From assembly GCA_018223185.1 (NCBI GenBank), contig JAAEYW010000005.1, forward strand, positions 162,882 through 226,881: a stretch of 64,000 bases of DNA, given 5' to 3'. The DNA is from Oceanospirillales bacterium (lineage in GTDB: Bacteria > Pseudomonadota > Gammaproteobacteria > Pseudomonadales > Balneatricaceae). Position numbers and translations under genes: made by a program. The notes below the pieces were generated by a model that ran no database searches, was not told the DNA's origin, and saw nothing but the letters and a program-made list of their open reading frames with translations. How positions within the stretch are numbered: position 1 is the stretch's first letter; each line of letters begins with the position of its first letter. Shown piece after piece: positions 1-8,759 of the stretch.

Positions 1-55
1 CCACCGGCAAAGCCCACAGTGCCGCCAGGGCAGTATGACAAGGTTATCCGGCCAT

Positions 56-80
56 AAAAAAGCGCCCGATAAAGGACGCA
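56..80 (-). terminator. Rho-independent terminator of prfC
   Basis: Read on the minus strand just past the prfC stop, a GCGTCC / GGGCGC stem (one G-T pair) closes a six-base TTTATC loop and is followed directly by a run of six T. The position and T-run fit an intrinsic terminator for prfC. The remaining bases to the window edge hold no gene I can support. Confidence 0.7.
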
Positions 81-86
81 TTTTTT

Positions 87-1667
87 TCAGTGCTCGCGGG
101 TTGCCCGGAAGTGCATATCCGGCCATCGCTCTTCAGTCAGGCTAAGATTGACCCGGGTCGGCGCCAGATAGGTGAGCAAGCCTCCGCCATCCAGAGCAAG
201 GTTATCCCCTCCCTTGCGGCGGAACTCTTCCAGTTTACGGACATCATCGCACTCAACCCAGCGGGCGGTTGCTATCGTGACCGGCTCGTACAAGCATTCA
301 ACCTTGTACTCATCTTTGAGACGATAGACCACCACCTCAAACTGCAGCTGACCCACCGCACCAAGAATCAGATCGTTCTTATTGATCGGCTGAAACAGCT
401 GTACCGCACCCTCTTCTGAAAGCTGCTGCAAACCTTTCTGCAACTGCTTCATTTTCAGCGGATCCTTAGCCCGCACCCGGCGGAACATCTCCGGCGCGAA
501 GTGAGGGATACCGGTAAACTTCAGGTCCTCTCCTTCGGTAAAGGTATCACCAATCTGAATAGTGCCGTGGTTGTGCAACCCGATAATATCACCGGACCAG
601 GCTTCCTCAACATTGGAGCGATCCCCTGCCAGGAAGGTCACCGCATCGGCAATTTTCACATCTTTTTTGATCCTTACATGACGCATCTTCATGCCACGGG
701 TATAACTCCCTGAACAGACCCGCATAAAGGCGATCCGGTCACGGTGTTTAGGGTCCATATTGGCCTGAATTTTAAATACAAAACCGGAAAAGGCCTCTTC
801 ATCTGCCGCTACCGTGCGGGTAATGGTTTCCCGGGCAATCGGTGACGGTGCAAACTCAACAAAACCGTCAAGCATTTCTCGAACACCGAAGTTCGACAAC
901 GCGGTACCAAAATAAACAGGCGTCTGTCGACCCGCAAGATATTCATCCTGATCATATTCATGACTTGCCCCCTTTACCAGATCGATTTCATCAACAAAAT
1001 CTTCATAGAGGTTACCCAGCAACTCCCGGGCTTCATCGCTTTCCAGCCCCTGAACCTGAACATCATCGGGAATAATGCTGCCCTGCCCTGGCTTAAACAC
1101 ATGGATAATATCGGTGTAGAGGTTATACACACCGCGAAAATCCTTACCCATGCTGATCGGCCAGGTAATCGGCGCTGCCGCGATTTTCAGCACCTCTTCG
1201 ATCTCATCCAGCAGTTCAATCGGATCACGGATATCCCGGTCCATCTTGTTTACAAAAGAGAGAATCGGCGTATCACGCAGACGACAAACCTCCATCAGTT
1301 TAATCGTCCGGTCCTCGACACCCTTGGCACCATCAACCACCATCAATGCCGAATCTACCGCGGTCAGTGTGCGATAGGTATCTTCCGAAAAGTCCTCGTG
1401 TCCCGGCGTATCCAGCAGGTTAACGATACGGCCTTTATGCGGGAACTGCATCACCGATGAGGTAACCGAGATACCCCGCTCCTGCTCCATGCTCATCCAG
1501 TCGGACGTAGCATGACGGTCAGACTTTTTACCCTTAACGGTACCGGCTTTCTGAATCAGGTTTCCGAACAGCAACAGCTTTTCGGTAATCGTGGTCTTAC
1601 CCGCATCCGGGTGGGAAATAATAGCGAAAGTACGACGAATCGACACTTCCTTAGAGATACTAGACAT
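87..1667 (-). CDS. prfC: Peptide chain release factor 3 (RF3)
   Basis: Translational GTPase that recycles RF1/RF2 from the ribosome after peptide release. From the chosen start the protein has 526 residues, close to the usual 529. Visible motifs are the P-loop SHPDAGKTT (about residues 18-26), the switch II motif [14 protein letters not shown] for guanine recognition, and the RF3-type [11 protein letters not shown] switch I region. An upstream in-frame start at 1718 would add 17 residues before the conserved N-terminus and was not used. The ribosome site before 1667 is weak (GGAT). Transcribed alone on the minus strand, with a terminator directly downstream. Ordinary housekeeping gene. Confidence 0.96.
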   Translation of the reverse strand: MSSISKEVSIRRTFAIISHPDAGKTTITEKLLLFGNLIQKAGTVKGKKSDRHATSDWMSMEQERGISVTSSVMQFPHKGRIVNLLDTPGHEDFSEDTYRTLTAVDSALMVVDGAKGVEDRTIKLMEVCRLRDTPILSFVNKMDRDIRDPIELLDEIEEVLKIAAAPITWPISMGKDFRGVYNLYTDIIHVFKPGQGSIIPDDVQVQGLESDEARELLGNLYEDFVDEIDLVKGASHEYDQDEYLAGRQTPVYFGTALSNFGVREMLDGFVEFAPSPIARETITRTVAADEEAFSGFVFKIQANMDPKHRDRIAFMRVCSGSYTRGMKMRHVRIKKDVKIADAVTFLAGDRSNVEEAWSGDIIGLHNHGTIQIGDTFTEGEDLKFTGIPHFAPEMFRRVRAKDPLKMKQLQKGLQQLSEEGAVQLFQPINKNDLILGAVGQLQFEVVVYRLKDEYKVECLYEPVTIATARWVECDDVRKLEEFRRKGGDNLALDGGGLLTYLAPTRVNLSLTEERWPDMHFRATREH

Positions 1668-2013
1668 AGAGATCCGGTTATTTTGGAAACGGCCCTGCAC
1701 ACTAACCTGCAGAAGCAAGAAAATATAATTGGGCGCTATTTTCGCCGATCAGCCCCAAATCCACAACCGAAAGCTATTGACCCGGCCCAGATTCCTGAAA
1801 AAACGACAGGATAAAGCGAAGAATCTGCACCTCATTCACACAGCTCCGGCTATCGCCGTGTCTCACCTGTCATCCCGGATTGTATTATGCAACACGAAAA
1901 TCATCAGACAGTGCGCTTTCAGACCCGTTGCACTCGGTCACCCGACTCTTTCAGGGGTTTTATACCTGTTTTTCTGATACAGAAACCTTATTCTAAGAAC
2001 TTATTTCAAGAAC
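1668..2013. other. Intergenic region upstream of prfC
   Basis: About 345 bases between two minus-strand genes, presumably holding the prfC promoter. Short reading frames cross it on the plus strand but have no ribosome site or recognisable protein. The only structure I see is the 13-bp tandem repeat at its right end. Confidence 0.5.
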
Positions 2014-2026
2014 TTATTCTGAGAAT
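1988..2026. repeat. 13-bp tandem repeat, three copies, overlapping a stop codon
   Basis: Three consecutive 13-bp units read TTATTCTAAGAAC, TTATTTCAAGAAC and TTATTCTGAGAAT. The third lies inside the 3' end of the minus-strand gene that stops at 2014, and its TTA supplies that gene's TAA codon. The other two copies lie just downstream. Each unit also has a small TTCT-n-AGAA dyad. The unit length is not a multiple of three. Confidence 0.8.
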
Positions 2027-2670
2027 TTCCACGGTTTGTCCTCGGGAACATAGAGCGCCTCTTTTCTGATACAGCGCTGGCTTATATCGGTCGCTTCAGA
2101 AAACAGAATGTCACGTCCCTCTGCGATTTTTCGGGTATAGAGCGCAACAGGCCAGCCATAAAAAACCGCTTCACAGCGCTGATTTTTCTGTATTCCGGCA
2201 ATATCCTCTTCACTCCAGCCACACTGATAACCCGCGACAGTTCTCACAGGGTTATTCCCGGACGGCAAGCGATAGGGGGTAACGTTTTTTTCAATCAGCG
2301 GATGCATCCGGACTCTGGCGATATTACCGACAGAGAGATAGGTATATACCGCATCAGGAGTTTCCCACCGCTGTTTGCTGTAGGGGGTATATGTTGTTTC
2401 TCCCCGCAACCGGGCAGGCATCGTCAGCATTTCTCCGGTTTCGGCATAATACCGGGTATCCGCTGTTGCGGTGACCGTCTGATGGGCTTTCTTATCTGCC
2501 CGGTCATCAATCAAACGGCTAACAACCTGATCATAAGTGATCACATACGCCGGTGTTTCATCAGCCCCACACTGCAATGATGGCAAACCATCTGCATAGC
2601 TGCCTGAAGCAGCCACAAACAGCATTAATGCTAATAATCGGGTAAAGATCCTGTTGCGCGCCATAATCAT
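2014..2670 (-). CDS. Secreted protein of unknown function
   Basis: 218 residues with an N-terminal signal peptide (basic MARNR, hydrophobic core LLALMLFVAASGS, likely cleavage near SYA-DG), so probably periplasmic. I do not recognise the family. The mature part is rich in aromatic residues and has four cysteines (in LQCGADE, YQCGW, QRCEAVF and QRCIRKE), which could form two disulfides in the periplasm. The start may be 2670 or the second ATG at 2664; neither has a well-placed ribosome site (the AGGTG upstream is about 14 bases away). It sits between prfC and the divergent regB-like gene and is probably transcribed alone. Real gene likely; function unknown. Confidence 0.7.
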   Translation of the reverse strand: MIMARNRIFTRLLALMLFVAASGSYADGLPSLQCGADETPAYVITYDQVVSRLIDDRADKKAHQTVTATADTRYYAETGEMLTMPARLRGETTYTPYSKQRWETPDAVYTYLSVGNIARVRMHPLIEKNVTPYRLPSGNNPVRTVAGYQCGWSEEDIAGIQKNQRCEAVFYGWPVALYTRKIAEGRDILFSEATDISQRCIRKEALYVPEDKPWKFSE

Positions 2671-2828
2671 ATCTGTTTTATTTTCACCTAATAGACCAGA
2701 ACTTAATTGCCCCCTGACTCATCTGGCAGCATTAACACGCCACCAGCGGGATAATACAAGACAGCAAAATAGCAAAGACAACGTCCAGTTTACAGGTACC
2801 GGTTAAAAAAACAGTGCGACAATCTGAC

Positions 2829-2859
2829 ACATCCATGACTCAGGGCTATTGGTTATAAT
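2829..2859 (+). promoter_or_regulatory. Putative promoter of the regB/regA-like operon
   Basis: A perfect TATAAT occurs at 2854-2859, about 25 bases before the ATG of the sensor kinase gene. No good -35 hexamer is visible at the usual distance. Transcription from here would give a 5' leader of under 20 bases, and the ATG lacks a clear Shine-Dalgarno sequence. Confidence 0.35.
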
Positions 2860-2883
2860 TTCGCTTTCTGCCAAGCTAGCGCT

Positions 2884-4158
2884 ATGAATTACACCAGCAA
2901 TACCCGCCATCAGCTACTACAGCTCAGTTATATCCGCACGGTCACTATCTTTGGCCAGAGCGGACTTTTGCTATACCTTTTTTTTGGCCTGCATGTCACG
3001 CTTAATTTCTGGCTGATCGCGTTTGCGCTGCTGGCGATGGCACTGCTCAATATGCTGTCCCTGTTGCGGCTTCATTCACCTATGCCACTAACGCAACTGG
3101 AATTTTTCTTCCAGCTGGTTGCCGATATCGCTTTTTATGTCTGCCTGTTATATCAGATGGGCGGGGTGGGTAATCCATTCTCAGCACTGTTGCTTATCCC
3201 TCTGATTATCAGTGCAACCTCACTGCCCCGCTATTACACCTGGCTGACAGCCGTGTTAGTTATCATCAGCTACTCTCTGCTGATGCACTTTTTTATCCCG
3301 ATCAACCTGCCGGATACCGGGCACCGGCATCAGGCGGCGGCGCTGTTGAATCTGCACCTTGCCGGGATGTGGGTTAACTTTATCCTGACCGCGATACTGA
3401 TCACCTGGTTTGTCGTCAATATCCGCGAGAATCTGCAGCGACAGGAGCTGAAACTGAACCGCGCCCGGGCATCCAGCCTGCGCAATCAGCAGCTGCTGTC
3501 ACTGGCCACCATGGCAGCCGGTACGGCTCATGAGATGGGTACGCCGCTGGCAACCATGCGGGTACTGTTACATGAGATTAAACTTGATCACAGTGACGAT
3601 GAGGAACTGCTTGAGGATATAGGGATATTACAGGCGCAGGTGGAAAACTGCTCCGACCGTCTGAAGCATCTGGCCGACTCAGTCAGTCAGGAGCAGAAAG
3701 AATCACGCCCTTTGCCTGCCCGGCAGTTTTTCGATGAAATTATGGACCGCTGGCTGCTGATGCGTCCCACGGCAAACTTTAGCCCTGCGGTTATGAATTT
3801 CAGTGGCGAACCCACCATATACAGCTCTATCCCGCTTCAGCAGGCGTTTATTAATCTGCTGAACAATGCTGCCGATGCTTCAGATAAACCACTTCAGATT
3901 GAGGTGTCATCGGACTCACAGCAGATACTCTTTACCATCCTGGATCAGGGGCCGGGGATTCCACTTGAACAGGTGGAAACACTGGGCAGCCCCTTTATCA
4001 CCACCAAAGGCAAGGGGCTGGGAATCGGACTGTTTCTGACGGCCAGCGCGCTGGACAGCTATGGCGGTGAAGTCCGGCTGTTTAACCATCCCGAAGGCGG
4101 GACACTGACTGAAGTCAGACTTCCCGTCATAAAAGAGAAGCAGAAAAATGGACACTAA
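2884..4158 (+). CDS. regB: RegB/PrrB/RoxS-family redox sensor histidine kinase
   Basis: 424-residue inner-membrane sensor kinase. About six hydrophobic segments fill residues 15-180. Between them lies GGVGNPF (about 93-99), the GGxxNPF quinone-sensing motif of the RegB/PrrB family. The H-box is GTAHEMGTPL with the phosphorylated His near residue 216. A Cys near 256, in VENCSDRL, sits where RegB has its redox-active cysteine. N (NLLNNAAD), G1 (DQGPGIP) and G2 (GKGLGIG) boxes complete the ATPase domain. It should phosphorylate the response regulator encoded next, whose start overlaps this gene by 11 bases. In the family it reports quinone pool or respiratory state. The gene name follows the family; RoxS is the Pseudomonas name. 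Confidence 0.92.
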   Translation: MNYTSNTRHQLLQLSYIRTVTIFGQSGLLLYLFFGLHVTLNFWLIAFALLAMALLNMLSLLRLHSPMPLTQLEFFFQLVADIAFYVCLLYQMGGVGNPFSALLLIPLIISATSLPRYYTWLTAVLVIISYSLLMHFFIPINLPDTGHRHQAAALLNLHLAGMWVNFILTAILITWFVVNIRENLQRQELKLNRARASSLRNQQLLSLATMAAGTAHEMGTPLATMRVLLHEIKLDHSDDEELLEDIGILQAQVENCSDRLKHLADSVSQEQKESRPLPARQFFDEIMDRWLLMRPTANFSPAVMNFSGEPTIYSSIPLQQAFINLLNNAADASDKPLQIEVSSDSQQILFTILDQGPGIPLEQVETLGSPFITTKGKGLGIGLFLTASALDSYGGEVRLFNHPEGGTLTEVRLPVIKEKQKNGH

Positions 4159-4699
4159 TTCGAAAGCTTTACGTTTTCTGATTGTTGATGATGACGAGAC
4201 GTTCTCACGGGTTTTAAGCCGGGCAATTAACCGACGTGGTTATGATACTGCGGTTGCCGGCTCAGCAGAGCAGGCACTGGAGGTACTGAATGAGTTTACC
4301 CCGGATCTTGCGACTCTGGATCTGAAGATGGATGGTGCTTCCGGCATCACACTGATCCCCCGGCTGAAAGCGCTCAACCCCGAGATCAGAATTCTGATCC
4401 TGACCGGCTATGCCAGTATATCTACCGCCGTTGAGGCGATTAAGCTGGGAGCCACCGATTATCTCGCCAAACCGGCCGATACCGACCAGATTCTGGCGAA
4501 ACTAAAAGGTGCTGAGCCGGACCCCGATGTGGAGATCGCCGACAAACCGATGTCGGTCGGACGACTGGAGTGGGAGCATATTCAGAAAGTGCTGACCGAA
4601 CATGACGGCAATGTTTCCGCCACGGCCAGAGCGCTGGGCATGCACCGGCGCACACTGCAACGTAAACTGCAAAAGCGCCCCGTCAGAGAGGAGCACTAA
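4148..4699 (+). CDS. regA: RegA/PrrA/RoxR-family response regulator
   Basis: 183 residues. The receiver domain (about 8-125) has acidic residues in VDDDE, a phospho-acceptor Asp near 58 in LATLDLKMDG, and conserved LTGYAS and KPAD segments. The C-terminus is a Fis-type helix-turn-helix (NVSATARALGMHRRTLQRKL), as in RegA/PrrA/RoxR, the cognate regulators of RegB-type kinases. The start overlaps the kinase gene by 11 bases, so translation is probably coupled. In the family this pair controls respiratory and redox genes, often terminal oxidases. No target gene is obvious in this window. Confidence 0.92.
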   Translation: MDTNSKALRFLIVDDDETFSRVLSRAINRRGYDTAVAGSAEQALEVLNEFTPDLATLDLKMDGASGITLIPRLKALNPEIRILILTGYASISTAVEAIKLGATDYLAKPADTDQILAKLKGAEPDPDVEIADKPMSVGRLEWEHIQKVLTEHDGNVSATARALGMHRRTLQRKLQKRPVREEH

Positions 4700-4767
4700 C
4701 GCTCTTTTTTAGCTCTGTTATAGCCAGGTTATTTACGTTCGGGTATTTAACTGCTGTTTAAGCCAGG

Positions 4768-5436
4768 CTACTGGTCATCAATATATTTTTTTGCGTCAAA
4801 GGTCCGAATCCAGTCCGGATAGAACACCATCATACCGGTCATTATGATGCCGTTAAGCAACCCCTCAGGAAACACGATAAGTGGCAATATCTGAATATAT
4901 TCGCTGTAGATTTTATCCGTGCTATAAACGTCACTGATCCACAACAGAAAGCCCATACTCAGCCCGCCGGTGAGGGTCGCCGCCCCGCCCCCCAGAAAAG
5001 CACAGAGAAAAAGATAGATAAAGAAATTGGGTGGCAGACGCGCTTCAACCAGTCGCAGAATAAAATAGCTCACCAGCACCGGGATTACGATGGTACAAAG
5101 CCCATTCACGGTAAACCCGTTCCAGCCCTCCTGCCCCATCAGGGTAGAACCCAGCAATGCCACACTGGCTGACAGGATCGCCAGATCCCAGCCAAACATC
5201 AGAGTAAGCACCGTCACCCCGAGAAAATGAATCCCCAGTCCGGGTGAGATCCCCGCCCGCATCTGCCACAACACCAGCAGCCCCACAGTAGTACCCAGAA
5301 ACAGATGCTGCAGCTGCCGATTGCGCACCAGTGTCGACCAGGGGGCAGACCAGATCGCCAATCCAAGCGACAGAAAATAGCCGGCCTGAGCAAACCAGAA
5401 CCAGAAGCCGCTAATCAGATCTGTGGTTAAATTCAT
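4768..5436 (-). CDS. CbiM-like / energy-coupling-factor permease-like membrane protein
   Basis: 222 residues, very hydrophobic, with roughly six or seven membrane segments. Its pattern, with conserved GIHFLGVTVLTLMFGWDLAI and glycine-rich FLGGGAATLTGG stretches, resembles the predicted integral membrane family related to CbiM, the substrate-specific component of cobalt/nickel ECF transporters. No ATPase, CbiQ or CbiN partner lies nearby, so transport function and substrate are open. The N-terminal metal-coordinating His of true CbiM (the MHI start) is absent. It is downstream of rimI by 50 bases on the same strand and convergent with the regA-like gene. Confidence 0.7.
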   Translation of the reverse strand: MNLTTDLISGFWFWFAQAGYFLSLGLAIWSAPWSTLVRNRQLQHLFLGTTVGLLVLWQMRAGISPGLGIHFLGVTVLTLMFGWDLAILSASVALLGSTLMGQEGWNGFTVNGLCTIVIPVLVSYFILRLVEARLPPNFFIYLFLCAFLGGGAATLTGGLSMGFLLWISDVYSTDKIYSEYIQILPLIVFPEGLLNGIIMTGMMVFYPDWIRTFDAKKYIDDQ

Positions 5437-5486
5437 ATCCGTGCCGTATCCCTTCAGTGAGCGCTCTCTGGCGCGTTCTGTCGAGT

Positions 5487-5957
5487 TTAACGCTCTGACG
5501 GTAAAGTAAGATTGTTACAGCTCATTAAAATTGCATCTTCCCGGCCGCTGTCGGTCGGATAATAGCCTTTACGGATACCATCCTCCTGATAACCCAGACC
5601 AACATAGAGTTTACGGGCAGCTTCATTTGAGCTGCGAACCTCCAGCATATTCCGGTTAACACCACAGTTCTGCAGCTCTTCATGAACATAGTGCATCAGT
5701 TCACTGGCCAGCCCCTGCCCACGACAGTCCGGTCGAACGCCAATCTGCAGCAACTCAGCTTCGTCCAGAACCGTTGATAGCAGGGCAAAACCGTTCAGCC
5801 TACCCGCCTGCCATATGCCGTAACATAGATACCGCTTACCAGACAGATACGAAAGTAACTGAGCATCAGACCATGGGGGAGTAAAACAACAGGTTTCAAG
5901 TTCAGACAGCCGCGGCAGCTCGGCGGCCGTAAGCGGTCGCAGGCGATTATTGTTCAT
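5487..5957 (-). CDS. rimI: Ribosomal protein bS18 alanine N-acetyltransferase RimI
   Basis: GNAT-family acetyltransferase that modifies the N-terminal alanine of ribosomal protein bS18. 156 residues from the chosen start, the usual RimI length. The acetyl-CoA site QIGVRPDCRGQGLASELM and the C-terminal NEAARKLYVGLGYQEDGIRKGYY segment are typical. The ATG at 5957 overlaps the 3' end of the preceding psi-like gene by 11 bases; the frame stays open to 6005, but the extra residues do not fit the family. Linkage of rimI to a psi-subunit gene is also found in E. coli (holD-rimI). Confidence 0.93.
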   Translation of the reverse strand: MNNNRLRPLTAAELPRLSELETCCFTPPWSDAQLLSYLSGKRYLCYGIWQAGRLNGFALLSTVLDEAELLQIGVRPDCRGQGLASELMHYVHEELQNCGVNRNMLEVRSSNEAARKLYVGLGYQEDGIRKGYYPTDSGREDAILMSCNNLTLPSER

Positions 5958-6921
5958 CGGTGGCAGATTGCTTTTGCAGGTGATCAAGCAACGGTTGCAG
6001 ATCACTCCAGACCTCCCGCTTACATCCGGGCAGCATCATCATCTCGGTAAGGCTGGCAGAGGCCAGTGTTTTAACACTGGAGCGCAGACTGAACAGCATA
6101 CCGCGCAGCTGATCCAGCGGTTCAGTCCGTTCAAGCACCATCTGAGCAGCAGACTCGCCCAGCAACAGCACGGTATTGACCGGGAATTTCTGTAAACTTT
6201 TCTTCAGCTTATGCTGCACCGTAAGGCGGGCCTGTTCAGCCCCCTGATCCAGCGATTTACTGGCAAACATCGGCCAGGGCAGGGTGTAAAATTCAGTGGT
6301 ACTTCCCCCCTCAAGCCCGATAGAGCGCAGAATTTTATCTAACAGTATCTGATGGTGAGCATCCGCCTGACCACTGTTTTGTTGTGCCCGGGCTGAAACG
6401 GATACTGGCGGCAGGGAATCGATCACCAGGCAATCCTGATAAATCATAAACGCCAGCTTAAACGGTTTTTGTTCGGTCTGCGCAGAGGCGTCCGGCAAAT
6501 CGATATTCACTGGCAAAGACGGGGTTATATCGTCAGACACATATTCTGTCAGCACTGACTCGGGCCGGGGCGCTGAGGATACAGCAGGCTGGTTTGGCCG
6601 GTCAGGCTGAGACTGAGGAGAGGCTGCAGCCGCAGCTGTGACTGAAGCATCACTGACGGTGGCGGTTTTGGGCTGTGCACCGAAGCTGGCACTCAGCTCA
6701 GCACGGGCCTGTTTGGCAGCAATAGCACGATCTGCCGGTTTCAGAATAGGTTTTGCAGCAGAGCCCTGAGCTTCACCCGACGCCCCGGCAGTCTCATTTT
6801 CCGACCAGCAGTACTCCCACACCCAGTCCGGTGTCGGCCGGGCACCCGGAAGCTGGCGACGGGGCAGCCAGCTGACAATGCCCATCGTTTCCAGATACTG
6901 ATTGCGCAGTGACTGCTCCAT
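5947..6921 (-). CDS. Probable divergent psi subunit of DNA polymerase III clamp loader (UDG-like fold)
   Basis: 324 residues in three parts. The N-terminus (residues 6-26, RNQYLETMGIVSWLPRR) matches the pattern of the start of E. coli HolD (DWQLQQLGITQWSLRR), the peptide through which psi binds the clamp loader. Residues about 36-150 are an Ala/Ser/Gln/Pro-rich linker. Residues about 155-315 resemble a family-4-type uracil-DNA glycosylase: VNTVLLLGESAAQ, then a DQLRG segment, then LPGCKREVWSDLQPL. The catalytic HPxxLLR-type histidine is replaced (LTEMMML) and the iron-sulfur cysteines are missing, so it should be enzymatically dead. It directly precedes and overlaps rimI, as holD does in E. 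coli and as the 'cryptic psi' gene does in Pseudomonas. AAGGA lies six bases before the ATG. Confidence 0.72.
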   Translation of the reverse strand: MEQSLRNQYLETMGIVSWLPRRQLPGARPTPDWVWEYCWSENETAGASGEAQGSAAKPILKPADRAIAAKQARAELSASFGAQPKTATVSDASVTAAAAASPQSQPDRPNQPAVSSAPRPESVLTEYVSDDITPSLPVNIDLPDASAQTEQKPFKLAFMIYQDCLVIDSLPPVSVSARAQQNSGQADAHHQILLDKILRSIGLEGGSTTEFYTLPWPMFASKSLDQGAEQARLTVQHKLKKSLQKFPVNTVLLLGESAAQMVLERTEPLDQLRGMLFSLRSSVKTLASASLTEMMMLPGCKREVWSDLQPLLDHLQKQSATDEQ

Positions 6922-6977
6922 ACTTTTTCCTTATACGCTCAAATGCAAACCCTGAAACTGAGAAAAGTCTCAGCGGG

Positions 6978-8516
6978 TTAAACCTGAGGGTGGGCTTTCT
7001 CTTCGGTCGATTCCAGCATATTGAGCGCATGGATATAGGCTTTCGCCGAAGCGATAATAATATCGGTGTCAGCCCCCAGACCGTTTACGATACGCCCACC
7101 TTTTTCCAGGCGCACCGTCACTTCGCCCTGAGAATCGGTGCCGCTGGTGATCGCATTAACTGAATACAGCTCCAGTGATGCGTTTGACTGAACAATTGAC
7201 TCAATCGCTTTGAACGCAGCATCGACCGGGCCACTGCCCTCAGCTTCGGCAGTGCGTTCATTATCGCTGACCACCACCGTCACCTTAGCAACAGGCACCT
7301 CTCCGGTCTGGGAGGTCACCGACAGACTGCTGAGTTTAAACTTCTCATAGTGAGACGCACGGGTATCGCTCACCAGCGCCTGCAGATCCTCATCGAATAT
7401 CTCATGTTTTTTATCCGCCAGATCTTTAAACCGGGCAAATGCGGTATTCAGTTCTGCATCCGATTCAAAGGTAGTCCCCAGCTCTTCCAGGCGGGCCCGG
7501 AATGCACTCCGGCCAGAGTGTTTACCCATCACCATCTTATTAGCGTTCCAGCCAACATCCTGAGCGGTCATAATTTCGTAGGTTTCCCGATGTTTCAGGA
7601 CGCCGTCCTGATGGATACCGGATTCGTGAGCGAACGCATTTGCCCCGACAATTGCCTTGTTTGGCTGCACCGGAAACCCGGTCACGCTGGAAACCAGTCG
7701 TGACGCAGGCACAATTTGCGTGGTGTCGATACCGGTATGCAGTCCCAGTACATCCTGACGGGTACGCAGCGCCATCACCACTTCCTCCAGTGAAGCATTA
7801 CCCGCGCGCTCACCCAAGCCGTTGATGGTACATTCCACCTGCCGGGCTCCCGCGCTGAGCGCTGCCAGAGAGTTCGCTACAGCCAGTCCGAGGTCATTAT
7901 GACAGTGTACAGAGAAGACCGCTTTATCGGCATTGGGTATCCGTTGCAACAACTGCTGGATAGTGTGACCAAACTCTTCCGGTACGGCATAACCCACCGT
8001 ATCGGGAATATTGATGGTGCGGGCACCGGCATCGATAACCTTTTCAATGATGCGACACATGAAGTCCAGTTCTGAACGGCTGGCATCCTCCAGCGAGAAC
8101 TCCACATCACTGATCAGATTTCGCGCCCGCTTAACCGCATAGACCGCCTGCTCAACCACCTTATCAGGGTCCATCTGCAACTTATATTTCATATGTATGG
8201 GCGAGGTGGCGATAAAGGTATGAATACGTCCGGAGTTGGCATTCACCAGCGCTTCGCCGGCCCGGTCAATATCCGCATCCAGAGCCCGGGACAAAGAGCA
8301 TACAGTACTGTCTTTAATCGTATCAGCAATCGCTTTAACCGAGGCGAAATCACCCGGTGAGGCGATCGCAAAGCCCGCTTCAATCACATCAACGCGCATC
8401 TTTTCCAGCTGCTTGGCAATGCGCAGTTTCTCTTCACGGGTCATTGACGCGCCTGGACTCTGCTCACCATCACGCAAAGTGGTATCAAAAATAATTACAC
8501 GGTTGTTATCGGTCAT
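6978..8516 (-). CDS. leuA: 2-isopropylmalate synthase
   Basis: First committed step of leucine synthesis: condenses acetyl-CoA with 2-oxoisovalerate. 512 residues, the E. coli-type length. Motifs include [16 protein letters not shown] at the N-terminus, [13 protein letters not shown] for metal binding, and [15 protein letters not shown]; the C-terminal third is the LeuA allosteric domain that senses leucine. GGAG lies seven bases before the ATG. leuB, leuC and leuD are not in the window. It runs in the same direction as the psi-like gene, 56 bases upstream of it. Confidence 0.97.
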   Translation of the reverse strand: MTDNNRVIIFDTTLRDGEQSPGASMTREEKLRIAKQLEKMRVDVIEAGFAIASPGDFASVKAIADTIKDSTVCSLSRALDADIDRAGEALVNANSGRIHTFIATSPIHMKYKLQMDPDKVVEQAVYAVKRARNLISDVEFSLEDASRSELDFMCRIIEKVIDAGARTINIPDTVGYAVPEEFGHTIQQLLQRIPNADKAVFSVHCHNDLGLAVANSLAALSAGARQVECTINGLGERAGNASLEEVVMALRTRQDVLGLHTGIDTTQIVPASRLVSSVTGFPVQPNKAIVGANAFAHESGIHQDGVLKHRETYEIMTAQDVGWNANKMVMGKHSGRSAFRARLEELGTTFESDAELNTAFARFKDLADKKHEIFDEDLQALVSDTRASHYEKFKLSSLSVTSQTGEVPVAKVTVVVSDNERTAEAEGSGPVDAAFKAIESIVQSNASLELYSVNAITSGTDSQGEVTVRLEKGGRIVNGLGADTDIIIASAKAYIHALNMLESTEEKAHPQV

Positions 8517-8540
8517 GACCGGACTCCAGAAACTGATTGG

Positions 8541-8580
8541 CTGACACGATTATAGTGCCGCATTAGCTGTAATGATTAGC
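8541..8580 (-). promoter_or_regulatory. Putative leuA promoter
   Basis: On the minus strand a perfect TATAAT lies at 8554-8549, about 33 bases before the leuA ATG; the -35 region is a poor match. The predicted leader would be only about 25 bases, too short for a leucine-rich attenuator peptide, and no run of leucine codons is visible further upstream. Confidence 0.35.
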
Positions 8581-8759
8581 CTGAAAAGAGATCGACAGGT
8601 GATGTGGCGAAAACATACAAATAAAAAATTTGCCGGGAAATCAGAGCCACATTCACTATATTATCTGATACCGACTAATATAACTTCCTGTTGGCTATTT
8701 GCAACTGAATGACATACAAATAGATGCCTGTCAGCCTCTGAATGAAAGGGATTCAACCG

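Noticed and set aside
5947..6921. Active uracil-DNA glycosylase
   Set aside because: The catalytic His motif and the iron-sulfur cysteines are absent, and the N-terminal peptide and rimI linkage point to a psi subunit.
8517..8759. Leucine attenuator upstream of leuA
   Set aside because: No run of leucine codons behind a start codon and no terminator/antiterminator pair. The likely leader is too short.
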